64,000 nt of DNA. It comes from Paracoccaceae bacterium. GTDB lineage: Bacteria > Pseudomonadota > Alphaproteobacteria > Rhodobacterales > Rhodobacteraceae. The position numbers and the translations under genes were made by a program. The stretch covers positions 982,501 through 1,046,500 of the forward strand of contig WLWX01000001.1 in the NCBI GenBank assembly GCA_012103375.1. The letters run 5' to 3'. Below the pieces are notes generated by a model, which saw nothing but the letters and a program-made list of their open reading frames with translations, searched no databases and was not told where the DNA came from. Below are positions 47,318 through 55,011 of the stretch, in pieces; position 1 is the first letter of the stretch, and every line of letters begins with the position of its first letter.

Positions 47318-47689
47318 TCAGGTCGGTGCGCCAGCCGGGGCGTGGCACAGGATATTCAACAAGGTTCCAGCGGGGTCGCGCACATACAAACGGCGCACGC
47401 CCCAGGGTTCATCGACCGGGCCATAGCTGGGCGTCACGCCCATCGCGGCCAGCCGTGCGATCACATCGTCCAGATCATCCACCTCGATCGAAAGCGCGGG
47501 CACCGGCGTGCCGGACCCGCCTTCGCTGGCAAGGCTGATCTGAATGGGCGCAGGCGCGTCCCCCTGCAGCGTGACGATGAAGCCCGCGTCCATCACGATC
47601 TTCAGACCGAACAGCCGTTCGTAAAATCCAGCCAGAGCTTGTGGGTCTGAAACCTCCAGATCGCTGACAATGCGCAGAACGCGCACCAC
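47318..47689 (-). CDS. VOC family protein within the gcv operon
   Basis: 123 aa. One VOC domain: ending in LYVRDPAGTLLNILCH with the metal-ligand region. It sits 5 bp after gcvH and 12 bp before gcvP in the same direction, so it must be on the gcv transcript. No known role in glycine cleavage; possible detoxification of a related carbonyl is speculation. Confidence 0.88.
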   Translation of the reverse strand: MVRVLRIVSDLEVSDPQALAGFYERLFGLKIVMDAGFIVTLQGDAPAPIQISLASEGGSGTPVPALSIEVDDLDDVIARLAAMGVTPSYGPVDEPWGVRRLYVRDPAGTLLNILCHAPAGAPT

Positions 47690-47694
47690 AGCGC

Positions 47695-48054
47695 CTAGGC
47701 GATGAACTTGTTATAGGCGGCTTCGTCCATCAGATCATCCAGAACGGACATATCCTCGATCTTCATCTTGAAGAACCAGGCGTCGCCGGTGGGATCATCG
47801 TTGACCTTGCCGGGTTCATCGCCCAGCGGCGTGTTCACCTCGACAATCTCGCCGTCCAGCGGGGCCAGGATGTCGGACGCGGCCTTGACGCTTTCGATCA
47901 CCACAACTTCGTCATCCTTGGTGACCGTCATCGGCACGTCCGGCAGTTCCACGAACACCACATCGCCCAGCTGTTCCGAGGCATGTGCCGTGATCCCGAC
48001 CACGACCAGATCATCTTCGACGCGCAGCCATTCGTGTTCTTCGGTGTATTTCAT
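47695..48054 (-). CDS. gcvH: Glycine cleavage system H protein
   Basis: 119 aa. Lipoyl carrier that shuttles the aminomethyl group between P, T and L proteins. Lipoylated lysine in VVVIESVKAASDILAP; start KYTEEHEWLRVEDD is the family's N-terminus. 20 bp after gcvT. Confidence 0.97.
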   Translation of the reverse strand: MKYTEEHEWLRVEDDLVVVGITAHASEQLGDVVFVELPDVPMTVTKDDEVVVIESVKAASDILAPLDGEIVEVNTPLGDEPGKVNDDPTGDAWFFKMKIEDMSVLDDLMDEAAYNKFIA

Positions 48055-48074
48055 CTTCAGTCTCTCCCAGTTGA

Positions 48075-49202
48075 TTATCGTTTGAATTGCGCCGGGCGGA
48101 ACGGCATTGCCGCCACTGTAACCGGCAAAAGTTTTCTGCGCACCTCGCCCAGAAGGGCGGTGCCGACGTCGGCGTAGGCAGCCTCGACATAGCCCATTGA
48201 AACGGGGCGTTCGACGGTTGGCCCGAAGGCACCCGACGTCACTGTGCCAACCGGCGTGTCCGATCCTTCGACGAACAACCGCGTCCCGTCGCGCATCGGG
48301 GCGCGGCCTTCGGGCAGCAGACCAACGCGGCGGCGCGAGGTGCCATTCGCCATCTCATCAAGGATACGGTCTGCACCTGGAAAGCCGCCCGCCCGATCGC
48401 CCCCGGCGCGCCGTGCCTTCTGAATCGCCCAGGTCAGCGCCGCCTCAACCGGGCTGGTGGTGGCGTCTATGTCATTGCCGTAAAGGCACAATCCCGCCTC
48501 CAGCCGCAGCGTGTCCCGCGCGCCAAGACCGATAGGTTCCACATCGTCATGCGCCAGCAGAGCACGCGCCAGATCGACGGCCTGCGCATTCGGCACCGAA
48601 ATCTCATACCCATCCTCACCGGTGTAGCCCGAGCGTGAGACGACACAGTCCGCCCCGGCAATCCCCACCTCGGCCACGTCCATGAACGCCATTTCCGCGA
48701 CAGCGGGCGCGAGCGAAGCGAGCGCCCCTTCCGCCGCAGTCCCCTGAAACGCCAGCAGGGCGCGGTCATCCAGAACCTCGATCCAGCAGGTTTCAGACAG
48801 ATGGGTTTTCATCCGCGCAATATCGGCGTCCTTGCAGGCGGCGTTGACGACGACGAAAACATGGTCGCCCATATTGGCCAGCATCAGATCATCCTCGATC
48901 CCGCCCGCGTCATTGGTGAACATCGCATAGCGCTGGCGCTTTTCGCCCAGCCCCAGAACGTTCACCGGAACCAGCGTTTCCAGCGCCAATGCGGCATCTT
49001 CGTATTGGCCCGACTTTGGCCTGACCACCACCTGACCCATGTGGCTGACATCAAACAGCCCGGCCTTTTGACGCGTGTGCAGATGCTCTTTCATCACGCC
49101 CATGGGGTACTGCACGGGCATCTCATAGCCCGCAAACGGCACCATCTTGCCGCCCAGTTCCAGGTGCAGATCGTAAAGCGGTGTTCGGTTCAGCTCCGGC
49201 AT
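48075..49202 (-). CDS. gcvT: Glycine cleavage system aminomethyltransferase (T protein)
   Basis: 375 aa. Transfers the methylene group to tetrahydrofolate, releasing ammonia. N-terminal LYDLHLELGGKMVPFAGYEM and GLFDVSHMGQ with the catalytic Asp, SRSGYTGEDGYEISV, and LRLEAGLCLYGNDID. I start at 49202 (MPELNR) because the upstream AGGGG is spaced correctly for it and too close for ATG 49208. First gene after the glycine riboswitch. Confidence 0.95.
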   Translation of the reverse strand: MPELNRTPLYDLHLELGGKMVPFAGYEMPVQYPMGVMKEHLHTRQKAGLFDVSHMGQVVVRPKSGQYEDAALALETLVPVNVLGLGEKRQRYAMFTNDAGGIEDDLMLANMGDHVFVVVNAACKDADIARMKTHLSETCWIEVLDDRALLAFQGTAAEGALASLAPAVAEMAFMDVAEVGIAGADCVVSRSGYTGEDGYEISVPNAQAVDLARALLAHDDVEPIGLGARDTLRLEAGLCLYGNDIDATTSPVEAALTWAIQKARRAGGDRAGGFPGADRILDEMANGTSRRRVGLLPEGRAPMRDGTRLFVEGSDTPVGTVTSGAFGPTVERPVSMGYVEAAYADVGTALLGEVRRKLLPVTVAAMPFRPAQFKR

Positions 49203-49237
49203 TCCCATCCCCTGTCGTTCAGCCGGATGTTCGCCCG

Positions 49238-49280
49238 GCACTGTTCCCCGACACCCCACATTCAGGTGTCGCCAGTGCCC
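49238..49280 (-). promoter_or_regulatory. Hairpin between glycine riboswitch and gcvT
   Basis: On the minus strand GGCACTG-GCGACACC pairs with GGGTGTCGG and CAGTGCC, a long imperfect stem ending about 35 nt before gcvT. It has no T-run; it overlaps the 3' edge of the second aptamer, so it is a candidate expression platform competing with that fold. Confidence 0.55.
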
Positions 49281-49430
49281 CCTCTGTCCCTTCGCCTGAG
49301 ATCGCTATCCCTTCGGCGGGCCCTGCGGGGCCACTCTCCAGAGTCTGTTGCCAACGGCGGTCCTTGGTGCCTGAGAGTTTACCGGGGCGGTTGCTCCTTC
49401 GGCATCGGGGCGGACCCGATTCTCCCGTCG
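49275..49430 (-). ncRNA. Tandem glycine riboswitch
   Basis: Two aptamers in series, read on the minus strand. First: GGGAGAATCGGG, CCGAAGGAGCAACC, AAACTCTCAGGCACCAAGGA. Second: ACAGACTCTGGAGAGTG, GCCGAAGGGATAGCGATCTC, AGGCGAAGGGACAGAGGG. These are the conserved P1-P3 elements of the glycine riboswitch. Cooperative glycine binding would switch on gcvT-gcvH-VOC-gcvP. Confidence 0.93.
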
Positions 49431-49441
49431 TTGACCGGATT

Positions 49442-49470
49442 GGATTAGCGCGCCTTGGCGCACCGGGCAA
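49442..49470 (-). promoter_or_regulatory. Promoter of the gcv operon
   Basis: Minus strand TTGCCC (49465-49470), 17-bp spacer, TAATCC (49442-49447). Transcription would begin just before the first aptamer. Confidence 0.55.
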
Positions 49471-49509
49471 GTCTTGCGTTTCGAATGCGTTCAGGGCTTT
49501 GTCTGGCGA

Positions 49510-50098
49510 ATGGCTGATCCGTTCTTTTTTGGCTATGGCTCGCTGGTGAATTCCGGCACCCATGCCTACCCCGAATTTCATCCCGCCACCCTGCCCGGCT
49601 GGCGCCGCGCCTGGCGGCGTGCCCATGGCCGCGCGGCGGCCTATGTGACCGTAATGCGCGATCCGACCAGCAGTATCGAGGGCGTCATCGCCTCGGTCCC
49701 CGGTGCGGATTGGCAAGCCCTCGACGCACGAGAGGCGGCTTATGCACGGGTCGCGGTCCCGGACGTGCGCCACCCCCTGGCCCGCTGGATCTGGCGGTCT
49801 ATGCCATTGCGGAGGATGCGCATGAGGCACCGACCCGGAAAAACCCGATCCTTCTCAGCTACTTGGATACTGTGGTGCAGGGCTTCCTGACACATTGGGG
49901 CCGCGACGGTGTCGCCCGGTTCTTCCAGACCACCGACGGCTGGGACGCCCCGATCCTGAACGACCGGCCCGCCCCGATCTATCCGCGCGTTCAGAACACG
50001 ACCAGGGCCGAGCGTTCCCTTTCGATGAGATGCTGCACGCAGTCGATGCGCGCCCGTTTCAGGACGCGCTGGCCGAAAGCGACTGGCGCGAGGTTTGA
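49510..50098 (+). pseudogene. Gamma-glutamylcyclotransferase-like protein, two frameshifts
   Basis: Begins FFFGYGSLVNSGTHAYPEF, the GGCT fold's substrate-binding YGSL loop, and contains the region with the expected catalytic Glu (EGVIASVPGADW). After VRHPL (about 49775) the continuation is one frame over (LDLAVYAIAEDAHEA, then NPILLSYLDTVVQGFL), and after PIYPRVQNT (about 50010-50020) it shifts again to FDEMLHAVDARPFQDALAES. So the gene is complete in content but broken twice. Either decayed or affected by sequencing indels in GC runs. Confidence 0.8.
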
Positions 50099-50117
50099 GG
50101 CGCGCCCGCTCCATCAT

Positions 50118-50144
50118 TGACCCAAAAATATCCCCGCCGGAGGC
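50118..50144 (-). repeat. Dispersed repeat copy after the cyclotransferase
   Basis: Minus strand GCCTCCGGCGGGGATATTT followed by TTGGGTCA. Its first 19 bases are identical to the copy inside xdhB. Confidence 0.7.
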
Positions 50145-50189
50145 ATCCGCTCGTCGATCCCGATGCCGCCGCTGGCGGGTGAAACGCGA

Positions 50190-50846
50190 TCAGAGCATCA
50201 ACTGATAACTCGCCGGGACATAGGCGAAGCCGTCGCCCCTGACCTCGACATAGCCCACCGCCGGGAACGGCAGGTGGTAACCGATCAGCGGAATGCGATC
50301 CGCCGCGACCATGCCCAGCAACTTGCGCCGGGTGGCGGCGGCGGCGGCTTTGTCCATGTCAAAGCGCACCTCCCAATCCGGGCGTTCCAGCGACCAGACC
50401 GCGTGGTTGGCGGTGTCGGCGATCAGCAGCATCTGCTTGCCGCCGCTGTCCAGCATATAGGCCATGTGCCCCGGCGTGTGGCCGTGGGCAGCAACAGCGG
50501 TGATGCCGCCGGGGTTGAGGCCGGTGTCGAACAGGATCTTCGCCTCGCCCGTGTCGACCAATGTCGGGGTGAAGAAGAACTGCGAATTGTCGTTGGGCAG
50601 GAAGGCCGCTTCGGACACGGCGTCGAACTCCTCATCCGGGACGTTCAGCCCGAAGATGGTATGCGGATCGGGCACGGCGCGCGATCCTGCCAGCAGGGTT
50701 ACGACCTTGAAATCACCCAGGTTATGGACCCGGTGCGTCGGCAAGGGGCTGGGTTCGGCGTGGCTTGCGGCCAGCGTTGGCGTGGCGCCTGCGGCAAGCG
50801 GCAGGATCGCGGCGCTGTCCAGCGCCTGGCGACGGGTGAGTTTCAT
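50190..50846 (-). CDS. Metallo-beta-lactamase-fold protein lacking the HxHxDH motif
   Basis: 218 aa. N-terminal secretion signal MKLTRRQALDSAAILPLAAG (twin arginine, likely Tat). The MBL core is recognisable: ILFDTGLNPGGITA, HGHTPGHMAYML with the third-ligand His, and LLIADTANHAVW with the bridging Asp. Between GGITA and the HTPGHM segment about 80 residues expected in this family, including HxHxDH, are absent; the joint is near residue 117 (about 50495). The frame is preserved, so a protein is made but cannot bind the usual zinc pair. GGAGG precedes ATG 50846. Confidence 0.82.
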   Translation of the reverse strand: MKLTRRQALDSAAILPLAAGATPTLAASHAEPSPLPTHRVHNLGDFKVVTLLAGSRAVPDPHTIFGLNVPDEEFDAVSEAAFLPNDNSQFFFTPTLVDTGEAKILFDTGLNPGGITAVAAHGHTPGHMAYMLDSGGKQMLLIADTANHAVWSLERPDWEVRFDMDKAAAAATRRKLLGMVAADRIPLIGYHLPFPAVGYVEVRGDGFAYVPASYQLML

Positions 50847-50991
50847 GGCAGACCTCCGTGTATGAGATTGACTTGGTCTAACCATAGGGCAACCCGGCCG
50901 TTTTTCGACTTCACAGCCCGGTGATCTGGGCCGAAAATCGCCTGTCGGCAAAACGTATGCGAAACGTATGGCAGCTGCGACAGCTCCGCGA

Positions 50992-51378
50992 TCATTCCCA
51001 CCAGCGATTAATCCGGGCAATGTCATCGTCAGACCAGCCGAAATGATGCGCCAATTCGTGGACGTAAACATGGGCCACAAGCTCGGCCAGGGTCACGTTC
51101 CCGCGTTCCGCCAGCTCGGCCAGAATGGCACGCCGGAACAGCCAGATCGTGTCCGGGCCATGGGGCTGATCGGCGACCGATTTCTGCGTCAGGGGGATGC
51201 CGTCGTAAAGGCCCGTCAGCTCTAGCGGGTCGGCGACCCCGACATCCGCCAGGATATCGCGCGGGGCCGTATCCTCGACCCGCAGCGCGACGTCGCGCGC
51301 GGCGGCGCGATAGGCGTCTGGCAAGGCATCACGCGCCGCCAGCGCCAGCACGTGCATCTGGTCAAGGCTTACATCCAT
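50992..51378 (-). CDS. Small zincin-like metallopeptidase
   Basis: 128 aa. HExxH motif in AHVYVHELAHHFGWSDDDI near the C-terminus, with the DPLELTGLYDGIPLT segment, matches the DUF1025/zincin-like family. Function unknown. I use ATG 51378 (MDVSLDQ); the frame extends farther upstream but overlaps the gltX start region. Confidence 0.85.
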   Translation of the reverse strand: MDVSLDQMHVLALAARDALPDAYRAAARDVALRVEDTAPRDILADVGVADPLELTGLYDGIPLTQKSVADQPHGPDTIWLFRRAILAELAERGNVTLAELVAHVYVHELAHHFGWSDDDIARINRWWE

Positions 51379-51438
51379 GCCCCCGATATGGACATGTTTG
51401 CCCGCCTGTGAAAGAGCGTGCGACAAGGAGTTTGCCCC

Positions 51439-52761
51439 ATGACCACCACCCGTTTCGCCCCCTCGCCCACCGGCCATATCCACGTCGGTAACCTGCGCAC
51501 CGCGCTGATGAACTGGATGATTGCCCGCAAGGCGGGCGGCACTTTCATCCTGCGGCTGGATGATACCGACCCTGAACGATCGACCCAGGCCTTCGCGGAC
51601 GCGATCCAGGAAGACCTCGATTGGCTGGGCCTGCATTGGGACCGGGTTGAGAAACAGTCTGACCGGCTGGACCGCTATGCGGCGGCAGCGGATGAGATGC
51701 GCAGCAACGGGCGGCTTTATGAGGCGTTCGAGACCCCGACCGAGCTGGACCTGAAGCGCAAGAAGCTGCTGAACATGCACCGCCCGCCGGTCTATGATCG
51801 CGCGGCGCTGGAGTTGAGCGGGGCGCAAAAGGACGCCCTGCGCGCCGAGCGTGGCAACGGGGTCTGGCGGTTCAAGCTGGACCGGGAACGGATCGAATGG
51901 ACCGATGGCATCCTTGGCGACATCTCAATTGATGACGCCAGCGTCAGCGACCCGGTGCTGATCCGCGCCGATGGTCAGGTCCTCTATACGATTGCCAGCG
52001 TGGTGGACGACACGGATATGGGCGTGACCCATGTGGTGCGCGGATCGGACCATGTGACCAACACGGCGACGCAGATTCAGATCATGGCGGCGCTGGGCCA
52101 CGATCATCCATCTTTCGCGCATCATTCGCTGCTGACCGGCCCGCAGGGTGAGGCGCTGAGCAAACGCCTCGGCACACTGGCGCTGCGCGATCTGCGCGAA
52201 GCGGGGATTCAACCGATGGCGCTGCTGAGCCTGATGGCGCGATTGGGGTCGAGCGATCCGGTGGAGTTGCGCAATTCGCATGATGAGTTGATCGAAGGGT
52301 TCGACCTGGACCATTTCGGCAGCGCTCCGACGAAATTTGACGCCGAAGACCTGAAGCCGCTGACCGCGCGGCATCTGGCCGGTCTGCCGCTGGAGGCTGT
52401 GGCAGAAGACTTGCGCGCCGCCGGGGTGCCGGATGCGCTGGCCGATCAGTTCTGGACCGTCGTGCGTGAGAATATCGACACGCTGGCCGACCTGTCGGGC
52501 TGGTGGTCGGTGTTCGCCGAAGGGGCAACTGCCGCGCCCGAGGCCGAGGATGCCGATTTCGTGGCCGAGGCGATCGCCCTGCTGGGTCAGCCGCCCTATG
52601 GGCCCGAGACGTGGTCGGAATGGACAGCGGCCGCCAAGGAGGCTTCGGGCCGCAAGGGGCGCGCGCTGTTTGCCCCCCTGCGCCGCGCCGTGACGGGCCG
52701 GAATCGCGGACCGGAAATGGCGGATGTGATGCCGCTGTTACAGATCAAGCCGCGCGCCTGA
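51439..52761 (+). CDS. gltX: Glutamyl-tRNA synthetase
   Basis: 440 aa. Class I synthetase: HIGH-type motif in RFAPSPTGHIHVGNLRTAL and KMSKS-type EALSKRLGTLALRDL. C-terminal anticodon-binding region is about 130 residues, shorter than in E. coli but normal for the shorter of the two copies usual in this family (general knowledge). AAGGAG lies 11 nt before ATG 51439. Overlaps the convergent MFS gene by 17 bp. Confidence 0.94.
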   Translation: MTTTRFAPSPTGHIHVGNLRTALMNWMIARKAGGTFILRLDDTDPERSTQAFADAIQEDLDWLGLHWDRVEKQSDRLDRYAAAADEMRSNGRLYEAFETPTELDLKRKKLLNMHRPPVYDRAALELSGAQKDALRAERGNGVWRFKLDRERIEWTDGILGDISIDDASVSDPVLIRADGQVLYTIASVVDDTDMGVTHVVRGSDHVTNTATQIQIMAALGHDHPSFAHHSLLTGPQGEALSKRLGTLALRDLREAGIQPMALLSLMARLGSSDPVELRNSHDELIEGFDLDHFGSAPTKFDAEDLKPLTARHLAGLPLEAVAEDLRAAGVPDALADQFWTVVRENIDTLADLSGWWSVFAEGATAAPEAEDADFVAEAIALLGQPPYGPETWSEWTAAAKEASGRKGRALFAPLRRAVTGRNRGPEMADVMPLLQIKPRA

Positions 52762-53917
52762 CCTCGACCCGGAACAAGGCCACAACCGCCAATGCCGAGA
52801 TGACCGCAAGTGCGGCAGCTGCCAGCAAAGCCACCCGGTAAGTGCCGCTGAGGTCGAACAGCGCGCCAGCCAATGAGGGTGCGAACAGGCCAGCGGCCCC
52901 CCAGGCGGTGAAGACCCGGCCATAGATCCGCGGACTGTCGGCCATGCCGAACAGTTTGGCGATCACGGCGGGATAAGCCGCGATGGTGCCGCCATAGGCA
53001 AAGCCTGCTGCCGCGAGCATCGCAATGGTGGAACCCGGCCCCGCAATCGTGCCAAGCGCCAGAACCGCTGCTGCCGTCAAAAGCGCCAGGCAGGCCAGGA
53101 CGACACCCAGTTTCGCCCGGTCAGTCAGCCGACCGGCCACAAGACTGCCCAGCAGATTTGCGACCGCGATTGCCGCAGGCGCGATCCAGATCGGCCCCGG
53201 AAATCCGGCGCCGGTGGCGATCGCGGTGGCGTGGCCGATTGCCATCAATCCGGCGGCGACACCCGCGCCGTAACCGATCCAGAGAAGCGCGAAACTGGCA
53301 CCGCGAACTTCGGTTTGTGCCGACCGCGCGGGCGCGGCCGTGAACACTGCGCCTGTCGCGCGCAACATGGCTGCACAGATGATGCCTGCGCCGATCAGAA
53401 CAGCCGCAAGACCGATCATCGCGGCGACAAATCCACCCAGCGACAGCGCGGCGGCAAACAGCAGCGGCGCGACCCCTGCCCCTAGCGCATAGGCGGCGGT
53501 CACCACCCCCATCGCGAACCCGGCGCGGCGCGGGTTGGCCTGTGCGGCCAATTGCAGGCCGAAGCCATATCCCAGACCATTGGCCGCCCCGAACAGCAGC
53601 GAATAGCCCAGCCAGATCATCGACAAGGACGGGGCGAACCCGGCGATCAGCGCCCCTGCTGCGGCGAGGGTGGAGACTACCATGACAAAACTCGGCGCAC
53701 TCCAACGCGCAAAGATGCTATGGCCGAACAGTACAGCAAGGGTCAGAAAGCCCAATGCCAGGGAGTAGGTCAGCGAAACTGCCCCTCGGGACGCTGCGAA
53801 TGCCTGTTCAAGCGGGATAAGAAAGACCGAGAATGCATGCACGGACCCCAGGACCGCAGACAGAACTGACGCGGCGAACATGACCGTAGTCCCGTGATGG
53901 CGCGGCGGTTGGGTCAT
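52745..53917 (-). CDS. MFS transporter
   Basis: 390 aa, 12 predicted helices in two halves with a cytoplasmic loop near residue 200. VLGSVHAFSVFLIPLEQAFA at the start and GYGFGLQLAAQANPRRAGFA in the first half are typical of the monocarboxylate/oxalate-formate group; substrate cannot be assigned. Divergent from the MITE and zinc-ribbon gene. Confidence 0.87.
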   Translation of the reverse strand: MTQPPRHHGTTVMFAASVLSAVLGSVHAFSVFLIPLEQAFAASRGAVSLTYSLALGFLTLAVLFGHSIFARWSAPSFVMVVSTLAAAGALIAGFAPSLSMIWLGYSLLFGAANGLGYGFGLQLAAQANPRRAGFAMGVVTAAYALGAGVAPLLFAAALSLGGFVAAMIGLAAVLIGAGIICAAMLRATGAVFTAAPARSAQTEVRGASFALLWIGYGAGVAAGLMAIGHATAIATGAGFPGPIWIAPAAIAVANLLGSLVAGRLTDRAKLGVVLACLALLTAAAVLALGTIAGPGSTIAMLAAAGFAYGGTIAAYPAVIAKLFGMADSPRIYGRVFTAWGAAGLFAPSLAGALFDLSGTYRVALLAAAALAVISALAVVALFRVEVRRAA

Positions 53918-54050
53918 GCGGGATCTGCTTTTGCGAAGGCCGGACTGGCGTCGATTCTCTGTGCGGACCTTAGCAGTAAATGGTCTGAAAACAGTCTGCG
54001 AAACGGGCGGTCAGGGGAAACCGACCAGATGGGGGCCTTGGTTATTTATT

Positions 54051-54276
54051 GGCCGATTGTGTTGAAAAACTCCGTTTTAGGGCCTGAACGATGATTTTTC
54101 TTTCCATGCAGCCCGATCCTAAATTTTTGGCGCGGGGGTCGGCCCAAATCGCCTACATGCGCTCACGCGCAGCCATGCGCTGTCTCGTGGTCAAAGCTTT
54201 CCGACTATTTCGCTTCATAGGTTTTCGCAAGAAATCCGCGACGCTCTGATTTCGGAGTTTTTCAACACAATCGGCC
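54051..54276. mobile_element. MITE-like element with perfect 24-bp terminal inverted repeats
   Basis: 226 bp. Left repeat 54051-54074 and right repeat 54253-54276 are exact reverse complements over 24 bp. They contain TGTTGAAAAACTCC, the same 14 bases as the left end of the IS1182 element at 33962. No transposase inside. It lies within the final codons of the zinc-ribbon gene; removing it restores an in-frame stop. Confidence 0.85.
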
Positions 54277-54521
54277 CAGCGCGGCAATCGCGGAATTCCG
54301 CGCGTGAACAGCCATGCCATGATCCGTGGCATGCCCTTGCCAGCAAGGGCGTCAAGGCAATGGGCCTGAAACTCCACCACCGTCGCATCAGGATGGCGAA
54401 ACGCGCCATCGGCGTAACATAGCGAGCAATAGCGCGCCGAACGCGAGCCATCCGCTTCGGACCCGCCGCCTTCGGGGTCTTTGTTTAGCGGCATGCCGCA
54501 GCTTTCACAACTTTTCGCCAT
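54153..54521 (-). CDS. Zinc-ribbon protein with MITE-encoded C-terminus
   Basis: 122 aa as now encoded. CxxC pairs CESCGMPL (residues 5-12) and CSLCYADG (32-39) form a zinc ribbon; MPRIMAWLFTRGIPRLPRW ends the native part at about residue 82. The remaining 40 codons (ADCVEKLRN onward) come from the MITE. Without the insert the gene would read RW, then AAT AAA TAA: two residues and stop. Divergent from a MerR gene with a MerR-type promoter in between, so it is probably the regulator's target. Confidence 0.8.
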   Translation of the reverse strand: MAKSCESCGMPLNKDPEGGGSEADGSRSARYCSLCYADGAFRHPDATVVEFQAHCLDALAGKGMPRIMAWLFTRGIPRLPRWADCVEKLRNQSVADFLRKPMKRNSRKALTTRQRMAARERM

Positions 54522-54553
54522 GCGCGGATGCCTCTGGCCATTTCGGATGTGTC

Positions 54554-54590
54554 ACGTTAGATAAAACCATGGAGTTGAGTCAACGGTTTT
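54554..54590 (-). promoter_or_regulatory. MerR-type promoter/operator
   Basis: Dyad AAAACC (54563-54568) and GGTTTT (54585-54590) with inner palindrome GTTGAGTCAAC. On the minus strand TTGACT (54578-54583) and TAACGT (54554-54559) are 18 bp apart, within the long spacing (18-20 bp) that MerR proteins correct by untwisting DNA. It faces the zinc-ribbon gene. Confidence 0.6.
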
Positions 54591-54599
54591 CGCACACCC

Positions 54600-54965
54600 A
54601 TGCGCATCGGTGATCTGGCCAGAAAAAGCGGCCTCAGCCGGGATACCTTGCGGTTTTACGAACGTTCCGGGTTGATCCACTCGACCCCTGAACCGGGTGC
54701 GACGAACAGCTATCGCAACTATTCCGACGACACGATGATGACGCTGGAGATCATTGCCGAGGCGCGGGCGGCAGGCATGACGCTGGCGGATGTGACCGTC
54801 TTCCTGGGCCAGCTTGGGGCGGCAGGCGATGATCTGGATGGAGAGGCGTTCCTGAACGCAAAAATCGCCGAGGTCGAAGCCCGGCTGCGCCAAACCCGGC
54901 AATTCCTGAGGACGCTGAGGCAGACAAAAACCGCGCTGCTGCGCGCGCCGAAAACGCTGGATTGA
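54600..54965 (+). CDS. MerR family transcriptional regulator
   Basis: 121 aa. Winged HTH at the N-terminus (RIGDLARKSGLSRDTLRFYE, RYSDDTMMTLEII-like region) and a coiled-coil dimer helix (AEVEARLRQTRQFLRTLRQT). No cysteine effector cluster, so a metal sensor is unlikely; effector unknown. Located between its probable operator and a MATE exporter 46 bp downstream, which it may also control. Confidence 0.9.
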   Translation: MRIGDLARKSGLSRDTLRFYERSGLIHSTPEPGATNSYRNYSDDTMMTLEIIAEARAAGMTLADVTVFLGQLGAAGDDLDGEAFLNAKIAEVEARLRQTRQFLRTLRQTKTALLRAPKTLD

Positions 54966-55011
54966 ACCCGGCCGCGCGATGCCTCAGACTTGTGCGCAAA
55001 GGGGACAGCGC

